Counted from the stretch's first letter, positions 1-12,630 are shown. The stretch is DNA of 64,000 bases from Diaporthe sp. PMI_573 (GCA_021399435.1 JAJTUP010000012.1:682001-746000), one strand, 5' to 3'. A program made the numbers and translations. Notes: generated by a model not told the origin, from the letters alone.

Positions 1-1255
1 GATATGTCAGATGTTGGCCACTATCACCACATCATTGACCCGAAGTTGGAGGATGATTCAGATTCAGATTCGGGAGGAAGCGTGCAGATCAACCGAGACG
101 ACTTCATCACGCACATTCAGACGCTGATGTCTCGGACGCGGGGCCGCGAGCTGCCGGGAACCTTCAGCCCCATGATAGTCGAAGATCTCTTCCGTGAGCA
201 ATGCCGCCCTTGGGGAAAGATACTGAGTGGGCACGTCGATACCGTCGCAGCCGCGGCCAGAAAGCTCCTCAACCTCGTGTGCGAGCACATCGCAGCAGAC
301 ACGGCCAGCCAATTCATCATACGAGAGATTGTCGAGCCTGCCCTTGTGAGCATCACAAGGACCTTGCAGTCCAAGGCCGATGAGCTCTTGGAGCCTCACA
401 GGGACGGACATCCTATAACCTACAATCATTACTTCACGGAGACACTCCAGAAAGTTCGCGATGAGCGCCGCATGGACGAGGTGCGGCGAACCTTGTCCCA
501 TTGGCTCGACAAGGACGAAGATGATTTAGACACCACGAGTTGCAGATTGTCAGGCAGCTTCGACTTGCGCGGGCTAATGCAGGCCCTCTCCAGCCGTAGT
601 GAGCCAGATATGGACCGCTTCGCAGCCTCCGAGGCCCTTGACTGCATGGAGGCGTATTATAAGGTAAGTATTGGGCAATTCTCAGAGTATTAATCACCTG
701 AACTAACACAGAATACAGGTCGCACTGAAGCGCTTTATAGATGATGTGGCGATCGAGCTGGTCGAGGCAAAGCTCGTCAAAGCCCTCCCGGAAATTTTCT
801 CGCCGATAACGGTCTGCACCATGCCCCCCGAACTCGTGAGCCGCATAGCTGGTGAGCCGGACGAGAAGCTGCGACGGCGCGAAGAGCTTGAGAAGCAGTT
901 TGCCGCCCTGGGAAAGGGCTCCGAGATCTGCAAGCGGTTCGCGGGCATGAAACTCATCGGTGAGACATATCGGCCGTGCGTCGGAGCTTGCTCGAAGGAG
1001 AGGGTTGCTGACATCGTCGCAGATAAGATCGTTGATGGAGCAGGTGGCCCGGCCAGTGTTGATGAGCCCATCAGGGAGGATGAGGTGGCAGATGCGGATG
1101 AGCCTTCGAGTGAGGGAGCGCCGGCCAGCGAAGTGGACTCGCTCCAACCGCATGACCAGTCCGAAGTTGATTTTAACCAGTTCTTCACAAACCAGCCTCC
1201 TCCGGTCGAACCGATACCGCGCCTCCCCTCCCCTCAGTTTCATTTTGGAGGGTGA
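1..1255 (+). CDS. Dynamin-like GTPase, C-terminal part (5' end outside window)
   Basis: This is the stalk end and GTPase-effector domain (GED) of a fungal dynamin/Mx-type GTPase, a family of large self-assembling GTPases acting in membrane fission or organelle division. The reading frame is open from base 1. Exon 1 runs to 663, an intron with a GTAAGT donor spans 664-718 (phase 0), and the last exon is 719-1255. The segment with RGRELPGTF, the EPHRDGHPITYNHYFTE stretch typical of dynamin middle domains, and the downstream helix VALKRFIDDVAIELVEAKLV followed by LRRREELEKQ identify the family. The GTPase domain itself is not in the window. After the GED comes an acidic, Pro-rich tail of roughly 100 residues that ends in a Phe-Gly-Gly motif; it is not part of the family core. 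Which dynamin subgroup this is (Vps1, Dnm1 or the fungal Mx-like group) cannot be decided here; the Mx-like group fits best. Confidence 0.85.
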
Positions 1256-1832
1256 CTTGGCTGGCCTTGGGCCCACAAGTACTGAAGTTGTCGACTTGTC
1301 GTAGTTATGATAGGATTACGAGGCAGTCACTGCAGAGTTCTAATGGCAAAGAATACACTTCGCGAGGTAAAATCTGCTCTTCTAAAAATGGTGGTACCTC
1401 ATCCCTTACACTTACTTTCTGGTCAATTGCCTTGCATTTACAATGCTTGCAATTGTGTGACATGCCCTACATCGGGATCAAGTGGTGTAATTACCTTGGA
1501 CAGCAGTAGTTGGGCCATGACCGCCGCTAAATAAGCAAGGGGACTCGTCAGAACCTTCACAGAGTATATCTATTTGCTCATTTCGGAAAAGCCCGTGGTA
1601 ATACGTTTGCTAACGGACAATTCTCTTTTCTGCAGATATTGCTTGTCATGCATTACATGTTCATTGACTACATTGTCAATAGGACAGATCATAGTAAGGG
1701 TATCTAAGGCCCCACAGCCAAAACGTCACCCCTTGAAGGGTGTTTCACGGTCAATCTTTCTCCAGCACCGTCAGACATCAGCAAAGGCCATACCATGAGT
1801 AGGCCCGGTTCAAAAACCACATCGGGGACGGC
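1256..1832. other. Convergent intergenic region
   Basis: This is the 3' flank shared by the dynamin-like gene (plus strand) and rad7 (minus strand). It is noticeably more AT-rich than the genes on either side. I see no coding frame, RNA gene or repeat in it; it presumably carries both 3' untranslated regions. Confidence 0.6.
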
Positions 1833-3787
1833 TCATTCCTGACCCTCAATCACCATCCCGAGAGCGTTGGGCACGCCCACCAAGATCTTGCCCCTTGGCA
1901 CCCTCGCATTCTTGACCCTCATGCATCCGAAGACGTTCAACTCCCTGAGATTCGGGCAACTGCGGAACACGCATCCCACCACGTAGTCGTTGACCTCCTC
2001 ACAAAAGCTGATCTCGAGGGACTTGAGATCTGGGTAAGTCTTCTCGAGACTGAATACCTCGTCGAATGCCTGCTTTGAAATGTGACGGCAGGCATGCAGG
2101 TTTAGTTTCTTCAAAGACTTGCCAGAGTGGGCCATCAAAGCCTTGAAGCCCTCGGAACACAGGCCGATGTCGTCGGGGTTCTCGCGTGGCTTCTGCGAGT
2201 CAACATGTCGACACTTCTGAAAGTCAATGAAGGTGAGTCCAGGATTGCGCCAATCAGTAAACAGGCGCGCGAAGCCGGCATCAGTCATCACCTCGCTATC
2301 GGTTATCCGCAGCTTGGAGAGATGTCGGCAGTTGCTATGGATGGCGTCTAGGACTGTATTGTCCAGTCCCGGCGTCATTCGGAGGGACAGGGTCCTCAGG
2401 CCTGCACCAATGCTGCGCAAAACCTCGACGTAGATATCCGAATGCACATGTTTGTGGAGGTGGATGCTCAAGTGCTGAAGCTCCTTCAGGTGGACCAGCT
2501 CACGGATGCCGTCACCACCGACCTCCTGGTTGTTGTAAACCTTGAGGCGTTTGAGTCCCGGGGAAGCTGTCCTGAGTGCAGTCATACACTCATCATCAAA
2601 GTGCCTGTCCGTGTAGTAAATCTGGAATCTCCGAAGTAATTGGCCTTTGGTACTCAAGTACTTCTTCCACATGTCGGCGCTGATGAGATTCGCACCATGT
2701 ATGTACAAGCCCTCAAGCTCGACCTTATCTCGCGAGAGGAGGTACTCCATGACCTCATCCTTGAACTGGATTGCGTTTCGAATCTTGAGATTCTTCACAG
2801 ACGGGACCATCTGGAAGATCCGCATCAGGTCATCCGTGCTCAACTTGGCGCCATCGTAAATGGAGATGTCTTGGGACGTCGGCTGGAGGAAGAGGTTGAG
2901 TGTATTGGGGTCGACCAGACGCTTCTTTGAGAGCATGCGGGCAATCTTGTCGATGATCTGTGGAGGCATTTCGCCCAGGTCATCTGCAAGCTCGATGTTC
3001 TTGGCGAGCGTCTCGATGCAAAGACTCATCAGACTCTTGGCTCCTAGTATGTAAGTGCCATCGAGGAGGTTGCTTTGAGTCTTGCGGCGCCGACCAACGG
3101 CACCGCCGGACGCGGTAGCTTTCTTCTTCTTCTTGGCTGGGCCTTCATCTTTTTGGGCCTCCTTGCCACAGGGATTGCACAAGAGGCCGCCGTCTGGACC
3201 AGCGCGGGAGTAGGGCGTGACGGTAAAGCGTACGCTGCAAATCTCGCAGTTCTCCATCTGACCCGGGGCAGGGCCGCTGTTTTTCAGCAATTCATTGACC
3301 AGATCGTTCTCGTCGTCAGAGCCTTGTAGACGCTTCTTGCGCTTTTGGAAGCGCTTGGAAGCCTTGATCTTCTCGATGGCCTTCTCCGTCTCCTGCTTGC
3401 GCTTTCCTTTCTTCTTGGGTTCCTCTGGGGCATCATCAACACCATCCTCGGCGCCATCAGCACCGTTTGCCGCAGCATTTGAAGGGCCTGAGGCAGCTTG
3501 GTCTTCATCGGCCAGAGCCTGCTGTCTTCTCCGCTGGTGATCAATGCGAATCTGATTTGCTGAAATGTTGTGTGATGCCAGAAAGTCCGTCAAAGCCGAC
3601 TGAGGACCTGGTAGCAGCGTTAGTGTTGGCGATGCATCGAGTGTGGGGCAGCAGCAGTCATCTACCTCTAATCGACCGTCGGGTGGGTTGACGGCCATCC
3701 TGACCACCACCTTGATTAGGTGCACTCCTGAAGCCTCATGATTAGCTGGTGAGCCCGTGATGGAAAGATGAAACGGAATGCGAACAT
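1833..3787 (-). CDS. rad7: DNA repair protein Rad7 (nucleotide excision repair factor 4 subunit)
   Basis: Rad7 is the leucine-rich-repeat partner of the ATPase Rad16; together they scan non-transcribed chromatin for UV lesions in global-genome nucleotide excision repair, and Rad7 also acts as a ubiquitin-ligase adaptor. The large last exon (3607-1833) encodes a Lys/Glu-rich linker, a Cys4 zinc motif (CEIC about residue 140, then CNPC), and then leucine-rich repeats to the end, finishing in a segment with RELNVFGCMRV. The family motif GPQSALTDFLASHNIS begins right after an intron (3665-3608, GTAGAT to CAG). The preceding exon (3727-3666) reads APNQGG then RRSIRG in phase 1. It contains no ATG, and the only suitable one is at 3787-3785. 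If an intron at 3785-3728 (GTTCGC to CAG) splits that ATG as AT|G, the protein is 612 residues and the frame closes exactly. The product is certain; the first exon is inferred. Confidence 0.88.
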
Positions 3788-4698
3788 TTTGATTTTGCAG
3801 AGGCACCTCTGCAACTTCCGGATCCGACGGGGGGAAGGGAGGATGCGTTGACGACCGAGGAATAGGCAGGGAGTGGACGAGGCAGACTAAACCAGGGGGG
3901 CAGTGAATTGACGATTATACGAGGAGGTGGGGATGAAGGTTCTGAATGAGAGAAAAACTCTCTCGCCAAGAGTGAGTTGTTGAAAATCACACAAAGCCGG
4001 CACTGACTGGGTGGCAAACGTGAATCTGCTTAGCGAACAAGGAAGCTTTGATCCGAAGCAGCCAAAGGGCGTTCGTTGCATTGGCCTTGGTGGGGGTTTG
4101 CCAGATTCACTTTACGCGCTAGGCACCGCCGCGGGCCAGGAGCGGCACCTTCAAACGCGTTGTCCCGTGCTCTTCCCAAGCTGCAAACCACTTTGAACCC
4201 ATGGCAACCACTTAAACCCCTGCCAGGACCCCTGCCTGATCCCTGCAGCCTTCCCCAATTTAACTCGACTTATTGTTAACTGCTCTGTGCCTGGTGGCGC
4301 CTTTTCCATTTCAGCTGACAACGCGCCTGAGTTTGGCGATTGAACTGAAGTAGGTGGCAAAGGGAGCTAACCTTGGGTCTTTTCTTTATCACACCCGCGA
4401 CCTTTGGAACCCTGAACCTTCTTTTCGCCGACAACACCACTTCTCCCTCCCCTCTCCCCGGCTGACCACCCTCTTTTCTCTCCCTCTTCGTCTTCTCCAC
4501 ATTCAGCTAAGCTGGACATTGGAAAGAAGGCGTTTTCCCGCAACGATTTCCATTGGTATGAGTCCCCCGATCTGACAAATTACCACCACCCCGCGTCGTC
4601 CTCCTTCATAGCAATTTGCGTGTTTCACCCACCTGTGTCGCCTCGTGGGATCGTGGGATCGGTGGCATCACCTGCATCAAACTTCATCGGTTGCCACG
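3788..4698. promoter_or_regulatory. Divergent promoter region between rad7 and rad16
   Basis: About 0.9 kb separates the start of rad7 (minus) from that of rad16 (plus). The part next to rad16 (4430-4620) is pyrimidine-rich on the plus strand, as is common in filamentous fungal core promoters and leaders. No clear TATA box is seen on either side. Because the two products act in one complex, a shared control region is plausible, but no specific regulator site could be named. Confidence 0.5.
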
Positions 4699-7600
4699 AT
4701 GGTACGAACTAGAAGGTCGCTCGCTGGCGCGGCCAGTGATGCAGGTACGTCCAGTTCCCAGCTATTCAACAAGGACGGCATATGTAATCTGACACCGCAT
4801 TCAAGGCGAGAGTTCCCCAGCCACTGGGAACAACTCATTTACATCTGTGTCTGCAGCTGCAGCAAGTAATTCACTACCCGTGAAACGTGGCCGCGGACGT
4901 CCTAGCAAGGCGTCCTTGGCTGCTGCCGCTGCTGCTGCCGCGGCCGCCGCCAATAACGAGTCACTCTCCTCTCTTGGAACTTCGACCTACTCGTCCGCCG
5001 ACTCCGCCTCGGGCTATTCAACCCCCCTGACCAGCAATGTCACCACGCCCGCTCCGGTCGACAATGCAAAACCCGTCTCCACTCGATCAACTCGCTCTGG
5101 CAACCTAGGCACAGCGAGCCCAGCGGTCAAGAGCCGTGGGTCTGCCACGAAGTCGAACCTGAAGGCCAACAATCAATCAGCGAGCGCTTCCTCGAGAGCT
5201 AATCGAAGGAACCGACTCGCCATTGTGCCTGATAGCGAGGACTACGATCTCGAGGATGAATCTCCGAATGCTAGACGCATTCGCTATGACGAGGAGGTTG
5301 CTCGATCGCTCCAGAACGAACTCGACCGCGAGGTCGAAGGCTTCCTTTTTGATGATGACGCCGAGGAGCAATCAATGCCTGAGTCTGCTGATAGTGAGGA
5401 CTATGCCACAAACGACCCCAAGGGTAAAGGCAAGGCAGTGGCTACCCGGAAAGCATCTGGTACTCGAGCCGCAGCCAAGAAACGTGTGGTCCAGGATTCG
5501 GATGTCGTCGTCGACGACGACGAATACTCTGACCTCGCCGATCTTGCACCACCAGCCAAGAAGCAGAAGACCGCTACTAGAGGCCGCGGAAAGCAAGCGG
5601 TCGCGAAGGGAAAGCAAGTCGCAGCTCCCTTTGCCTCGGACTCAGACGACGACTTGACTTGTAAGTCACAGGAAACCACTCCCGCTTTTTGCCCTGATAT
5701 GCACACATACGCACACACTCTTGGAATCATCCCCACGCCCAAAGATCTCTCTCTTGTGCTTGTACCATCTGGTCGAACTGGGTCACTTCCAGTACCTCGC
5801 CTCAAATCCCACTGATGTCGAACCTTACCGTCCCATGAAGATTGTTTGCTGATGTTTTACAGTGAGCAAGCGACACCTTGGCGGGAAGGTAGCACTCAGA
5901 TCTAGAACAACAGCTCAAGACATTGGCCCAGGACTTGATGAAGCTGGTAGCGACGGCTCCCCATTGAGTGATGTCGAATCTGCAGATTTCACCCCGGAGC
6001 CGGACGACGATAGTGACGATGCTGACCCCTCGGCTGCGACAAATGATCAGACTAGAATTCAAGCCATCTCTCGCGGCCGCCGAGGATTCGGCGCGTACGC
6101 CAGCCGCAGGAGAATCAGGACGGGCAGGCTCAAGCTTGAGGAGCACCATCCCACTCTTAAGACGATGTGGGACCGCCTCAGGGACATGCCGGTTCTGAAA
6201 GCCGGCAAGGCCGAGCAGCCGAAATCTATTTCTCGACTTCTCAAACCATTTCAGCTAGAGGGTCTCGCCTGGATGAAGGCGATGGAAAAGACCGAGTGGA
6301 AAGGAGGCCTTCTCGGCGATGAAATGGGGTTAGGAAAGACTATTCAGGCCGTCTCGCTCATCATGTCTGACTATCCGGCCAAGCAGCCTTCTCTGGTTTT
6401 GGTCCCACCCGTCGCTCTGATGCAGTGGGTTTCTGAGATCGAGGCGTATACGGATGGTACTTTGAAGACGCTCGTCTATCATGGCACCAATTCGCAGGTC
6501 AAGGGCAAGACCATCAAGGAGCTGAAGAAGTACGACGTCATCATCATGTCGTACAACAGCCTTGAGTCGATGTATCGGAAGCAGGAAAAGGGTTTCAAGA
6601 GGAAGAACGGGCTGCACAAGGAGAAGAGTCTGATCCATGCCATCCAGTTCCACCGTGTTCTTCTCGATGAAGCCCATTGCATCAAGACGCGGACGACAAT
6701 GACCGCCAAGGCTTGTTTCGCCTTGAAGGTCGACTATCGTTGGTGCCTCACAGGCACCCCGTTGCAAAATCGAATCGGTGAATTTTTCTCATTGATTCGC
6801 TTCCTCAACATACGCCCTTACGCATCGTACTTCTGCAAGAACTGTACCTGCGAGTCGCTCGAGTGGACCATGGACGAGGATCACCGCTGCACCCAGTGCA
6901 ACCACAATGGCATGCAGCACGTCTCTGTCTTCAACCAGGAACTTCTGAACCCTATTCAACGGTACGGGAATATGGGACCTGGCGCTGAAGCTTTCCGAAA
7001 GCTTCGACTGATGACTGACCGCATCATGCTGAGGCGTCTCAAGAAGGACCACACCAACTCGATGGAGCTGCCCGTGAAGGAGATATACGTTGATCGCCAG
7101 TTCTTCGGTGAGGCAGAAAATGACTTCGCCAACAGCATCATGACGAACGGCCAGCGCGACTTCGACACCTATGTCGCCCATGGTGTTCTCCTCAACAACT
7201 ACGCCAATATCTTTGGTCTCATCATGCAGATGAGACAGGTGGCTGATCATCCTGATTTGATCCTGAAGAAGAATGCCGAGGGCGGACAGAACATTCTGGT
7301 CTGCTGCATTTGTGACGAGCCTGCGGAAGAAGCCATACGATCTAGGTGCAAGCATGACTTTTGCCGTTCTTGTGCAAAGAGCTATCTTAGCTCGCAAGAC
7401 CAGCCAGACTGCCCCCAGTGCCACATTCCACTCTCCATCGACCTGGAGCAGCCCGAGATTGAGCAGGACGAGGCGTTCGTCAAAAAGTCCTCGATCATCA
7501 ACCGTATCAAGATGGAGGACTGGACGTCATCATCCAAAATCGAGCTGCTTGTTCATGAGTTGCACAAGCTTCGGTCAGACAAGGCTACTCACAAGTCCAT

Positions 7601-8166
7601 CATTTTCAGCCAGTTCACCACCATGCTGCAGCTGATCGAGTGGCGGCTGCGTCGTGCGGGAATCACTACTGTGATGCTAGACGGTAGCATGACTCCAGCT
7701 CAACGTGCAGCCTCCATCGATCATTTCATGAAGAACACTGAAGTGGAGTGCTTCCTTGTGTCGCTCAAGGCTGGAGGTGTTGCCTTGAATCTGACCGAGG
7801 CATCTCGAGTCTTCATCGTTGATCCGTAGGTTCCTCCGCCCTTTTCCCATACCTCAGGTGCTAACAGTTCTATGTAGATGGTGGAACCCCGCTGCGGAAT
7901 GGCAGTCTGCTGATCGGTGCCATCGTATCGGTCAGACACGTCCTTGCACCATCACTCGCCTTTGCATCGAAGACTCTGTGGAGAGTCGTATGGGTACGTA
8001 TTTCCTTGGGCTGCCAACGAAAGCACAGCAACGGTCGTTAACAACCTTTACAGTTCTACTTCAGCAGAAGAAGGCCAGCATGATCCATTCCACCATCAAC
8101 AACGATGATGCAGCTATGGAGTCACTGACACCTGAGGACCTGCAATTTCTTTTCCGCGGAAACTAA
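4699..8166 (+). CDS. rad16: DNA repair ATPase/ubiquitin ligase Rad16 (SNF2 family with RING finger)
   Basis: Rad16 is the SNF2-family ATPase of the Rad7-Rad16 complex used in global-genome nucleotide excision repair. Exons: 4699-4744, 4806-5660, 5863-7825, 7878-7993 and 8054-8166 (1030 residues). All four introns have GT...AG ends, and each junction restores a family motif, for example [14 protein letters not shown] and [13 protein letters not shown]. The N-terminus holds an AT-hook-like RGRGRPSK and an 11-alanine run, then an acidic Ser-rich stretch. The ATPase core has DEMGLGKT (Walker A) near residue 457, LLDEAH (motif II), and TGTPLQN. A Cys-rich insert (FCKNCTC, then CTQC) follows. A C3HC4 RING finger beginning CCICDEP lies between the two helicase lobes near residues 785-825, which is the Rad16/Rad5 arrangement. 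The C-terminal lobe has the [11 protein letters not shown] motif and the protein ends in a segment with EDLQFLFRG. The gene is intact. Confidence 0.95.
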
Positions 8167-8937
8167 GAAAGCCAGATTCATGCATTACGAATGAAGATCT
8201 GACTCTCACCATGCGAAGCGCACGAATATGTTTGCGACGGTGCCACTCGTGGACCAAGACGACTACCACCCAAGTCATGGGTGGCCTTCCACTCATGCAA
8301 GATTTTTTTTTTTTTTTTTTTTTAAGATGACATACATTGTTATACGTCTCATGACGGAGGCGTTGTGAAAAGAGAGGGCATCGCGCTTTGACGCTGCAAT
8401 GAGGTGAACGCCATCACGAAGGGAGTACAGTGGCCCGGCGTTATAAGACAAGGCGGAGACGTTGTGCGATCCTTCCGCCCATGGTTTGCGTGACGGAAGT
8501 TGACTTTTTTTGTTGGGCAGGGCTCTGGCCCATTCTCATGCCAAAGACGGATATTCCGCCTCAGGCCGACTTGTCATGGTCTCTTACTTGTAGCTACCCA
8601 AACACAGGTAGCCCTTTTTGTCAAGGAAAATAGACGAGAGAAGATTGTGTACACAACCCAAAATGCCAGTGCAGAGCCCCCAAGGACCTTGGGACGTGGT
8701 ACGGAGCCCCTGCGAACGCAAATACCGGATGTGAATTGACTCCTTCGTCCCGAATAGGTTTGTTCTCGGATGGGGTTACTCCAAGCCACCATCAGCTCGA
8801 TAGTTGTCGCCAGTGACTGACTGAAATTACATCAACGCTACTTGATGTTCATATGATGTATACTCTACTGCTGCTGTACAGTTGCACACAGGGGACCGGT
8901 TAGCCAGGGACATTGAAAGCGTACCCACCGAGTCTAG
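8167..8937. other. Convergent intergenic region with a poly-T run
   Basis: This is the 3' flank of rad16 and of the SPX-EXS gene. It contains a run of 21 T residues at 8303-8323. No coding frame or RNA gene was recognised. Confidence 0.6.
8303..8323 (+). repeat. Poly-T homopolymer (21 bases)
   Basis: An uninterrupted run of T starts about 137 bases past the rad16 stop codon. It has no target-site duplication or element-like sequence that I can see next to it, so I treat it as a simple homopolymer. Confidence 0.9.
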
Positions 8938-11900
8938 CTAGCGTTCCTCACCATCCCTCCCCTTCCCAAGCATTGCCTCTGCTTCCCGGACTTCCATCCT
9001 CTCATCGACCATAGAGCCCGTTTCGTCATCGTCAGTGCCGTCGTCAACCCCACCCAGATCGTCATCATCATCATCGTCATCTTCGTCGTCCACGTCGGCC
9101 ACACCGTCGAGCTGCGAAGCCCCAACAGCGCGACTGACACCGTTGCTTGACGAACCAGGCTTCCTCTTCTTCTCAAAGTCCTGCTTGTGCGCCTCAGCAA
9201 TAATGCGCACTATGCTCCTCTTGCCTGCGGTGTCGGCGCGCCTCCGCATCCGCAGCGAGTCCTCGCCCGGCGTCCGGCCCTCCTCGACCACGTCCGTGGT
9301 GGCGGCGCTGGACAGCCCCGGCCTTGAGCCGGATGCCGGACCGGGGACATCGACCCCAGTGGAGGTGGCGCCGCTCGGTGGCTGGTTCTCGATGGCTCCC
9401 GTCCAGGTGGCGGTCCTTAGCGGGGGGCCGAAGTCGTCGTCCTGCTGCTGCTTGCCCGCGTTCGAGTCCGAACTCACCCTGGCGCTCGTGAGGGCTGGAA
9501 TACCGGTGTCGAGGTGGTACGGAAGGGGCACGTCCCTCGAGGCCTTGTACTGCGCGACGTTGGAGCAGTGCTCGTTCTCCACGCGGAGCAGGGTCCACAT
9601 GCCTCTCCGGGTGACCTCGGCAAAGCCGATCAGGAAGGAGGCGATGCTAGAGTGTTGGGTGTCGTGGGTGAAGATGGCGTAGAAGACCCAGTTGAAACGG
9701 AGAATGGGATCAAGTATCATGATGAGATAGTAGGGCCACCGAGACTTGAGCGCCGTAATGTCGCGTAGGAAACGATGACGCGCGTGTGGCTGGACCAGGC
9801 TGAAATCCATGAATATGTCCCAAAATGCTGTAGAGCGCATGTTAGTGTGGATTTTGCGTAGATTGACAGGGAGTTATTGTTGCCTGGCTGGCTCGTGATT
9901 GTATAGTTGAGACGTACCGGTGTAAAAGCCGTTGACTATCGAGAAAGCGATGAAGAGGCCCAAATTTCGGTTGGTACCGTTGATACGGTATATACTCAAG
10001 AAAACACCAGAAAGTATGGATGCTGTGTACTTTCCACCGTTGACTAGATGGGGAAATATATTTCGGGTATCTTTGTAGCGACGAATGCACTGAAGAAAAC
10101 GCCATCTACCCATATTATCACGTTAGTCCATGACCGGATGAGGCGTTGTGTGGCAGGGCTGGAATTATGCGCAAAGGACGCTTGAGCTGTGCGATCGTTT
10201 GTGACCACGCAGACGTCCTGCAGTGCATTTGCAGTGGAAGTATTGGTAAAGCAGAGAACCATAGGGGATACCTACACAGGAGGCAGACAGGCAAAGAAGC
10301 CCAGCAATCGCGAGTGGTTCGAGTTGCACTGCTGTGGCTCATCCCAAGAATGGGCGTACAGGCAGAAGAAGAGCTCGATGTTCTGGACTTTGATCAGTCA
10401 CGCGTAACTCTCAGAGCGAGGACCCAGGGGGATACTTACACACATAGCGTAGGCCAAGGAGCAATACATGTCTCCCAGAAAGAAGTCTCGGAACTCAACG
10501 GGGTATAAACCGGCGAAAAACAGACGCCACTGCAGCCGATTAGTGTCATGGAGCCAGGCGGTAGGACGGGCACGCGGGGAGGACACGGAGCAAACTTACA
10601 TGAGAATACAGGAACCATCTTCGAGCCTTGTACCAGAAGATTGGCGCCGGCACGAACAGAATCAAGGCCGTGATGAATATGAGCAAGACGGGATAGTAAA
10701 GATACATGGCGTCAGATCCGTATCTCATGAAGTTCAACCACATAAAGAATCCAAGCAGAAAGAGGAAGAAGCTGGGAAACTCTGAGAGCTGCCTCCAGTC
10801 CAGTTGGTTCCGGGGGTCGAATTCGAATATAAAGGGGTAGTTGATCCGATTGGAAGTCCAGGTTTTGCAGTTCAGACAGAACAAGCTGAACAGGTACAGC
10901 ATCATAAAGTAGCCGCCGTAGATCTGCAACAGGTAACTCGTTTGCGTCCTCACATCGTCGTCCTCGTCGAAGAGAAGCTGCGCCCCTTGCACGACGCCCT
11001 GTACAGCAAAGACCGCGCCAACGCCGATGAGCAGCCCGTTCCGGAATGCACTGCCGGACTCGTCACGCTTCTTCTTGGTCAAGGCGCGCAGTTTTCCCGC
11101 AGCAAGCTTGTGGTTTCCGCGCTCAAAATATCGAGCATAAAGATCCTCGACTGCCTGGAGGTGGCCGTCTAGGACGTCACTATTTACGAACCAGCTTTTG
11201 TTGACCTTTTCGTTCATGTAGCGGTATGGTGGCCGCGCGTGCGTCGACTTGTCGAATTTCTTGTTGAGCTTTCTGAAGGCGGTCCTGTTCAAGAGAGCAT
11301 AGGATTTCAGGAGCTCAAGACCACGATAGAACTCTTGCAGTGCCAGCTTGAGCTTCCTCTTCGCCGTACGATACGGAACCTCGTGCTCATCAGGTCGACG
11401 AACGTAGTCGCGCCTCTCATCTGGGTTTGACCCGTTGTGAACCGGCGTCTGGGGCATCCTTTGGAGAGCTTTGGTGTTTGGGCCGGGCTTGAACAGCTTG
11501 GCCTTGAGGGGGTCGAGCATGGGGAGGTGTCCTGTGCCGTTGCTCTTGAGACCCTCCTTCGCATCATGACCGTTTGACTCGCCGTCCCGCTTGCGGCGCC
11601 TAGCCTCTGCGATCTCGGAAATCCTCCTGTTGCGCATCTCATGCAGCTGCTCGAGAAGTAGGGCCAGCCGCTTGCCGGCGTAGTCCTCCTTCTGCCGGTA
11701 GAAGTTCTCGACCTTCTGAAGCTCACTGTCGAGGAAGTCGTAGAACTCCTTCTCCTTCTCGCGGACCTCGTCAAAGGCGTGCATGTCATACTCGCCTCGA
11801 GAACGGTAGCGTTCCAATGATGGCCCGGCCAAGGAGAACATCCTCCGCAGCCTCGCTCGGGGAGTCTGCATGTCGCTCGGAGTGAGATTGGGAAATGTAG

Positions 11901-12630
11901 CACCCGCGGCCGAGGCAAAACGGCCGGGCGTGGGAGTGCGAGCAGCTGGGACCCCCGACTGCGACCCTGCTCTCGACACGGTGCGATTGAGAGCGAGGCG
12001 GTGGGCCGAAGAGCCTGAATTCACCCGGGGCGTTGCTGGAGGCTGCTGCCTCTGAGCCTCACTGGTGTTGGAAGGCACCTTGATGGCAGGGGCTGGGAGC
12101 TCGAAAAGATGGCTTGGCTGGCCAGACTCGCTGATGGGAGCGGGCCCGTGATCTGGCGGAGTAGGGATAAAGCTGCCATACTGCATGTCCGACTCGGCGC
12201 CCTGCATGAGCCCCCGGCGCTCACCGGCGACGGGTGTAGGCCTCTTGATGGGGATTGAGTGCGGCGGGCTCCGGCCCATGGGCGCCGGGCTTGTCCTCAA
12301 GGGGTCATCACCATCCTCGGCAGGTGCTGGGTTAGCAGAAGCGGCGGTCCTGAACGAGGCTGAGGCAGAACCAGAGCGCATGTGGTCGGGCCTCGCAGGC
12401 AGTCTGGTGGACGAGGCGCCATTGGCACGGTTAATGGCCCTGGCGACGGTCTTGATGTGCTTCTTGCCAGCCTTGTAGTTGAAGTACTTGATGCGCCACT
12501 CTGAGTCTGTGGTCAGCCATATCCTCGACAATCACAAATTGTGACGGTGCACAGCATCTGATAGACCCGGACAGGGGCAGGTCGACTCACCTGGCACCAG
12601 GTCGCGCTCGAGCTCCTTTGCAAATTTCAT
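8938..12630 (-). CDS. syg1: SPX-EXS domain phosphate transporter (Syg1/Xpr1 family)
   Basis: Members of this family are membrane proteins with a cytosolic SPX domain that senses inositol pyrophosphates and an EXS domain; animal XPR1 exports phosphate. The six exons are 12630-12591, 12500-10600, 10529-10440, 10382-10276, 10105-9918 and 9827-8938 (1071 residues, frame closed). Exon 1 starts MKFAKELERDLVPEW, the standard SPX start, followed by the basic patch YKAGKKHIKTVARA. The SPX domain is interrupted by a roughly 200-residue Ser/Pro-rich insert and resumes at FDEVREKEKEFYDFLD, ending near NKKFDKSTHARPPYRY. EXS signatures include NIELFFCLYAHSWD, CNSNHSRLLGFF, YKDTRNIFPHLVNGGKY, FWDIFMDFSL and RFNWVFYAIF. 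The C-terminal tail is acidic, with a run of Asp from the GAT/GAC repeats near 9060-9090. The donor in exon 3 (GTAAGT at 10439) and the GTAGGT at 10275 were chosen for frame and motif. Confidence 0.93.

Noticed and set aside
9035..9682. Open frame of about 215 codons on the plus strand
   Set aside because: It is antisense to the acidic Asp/Ser-rich last exon of the SPX-EXS gene; the poly-Ser product is a mirror of Asp and Glu codons.
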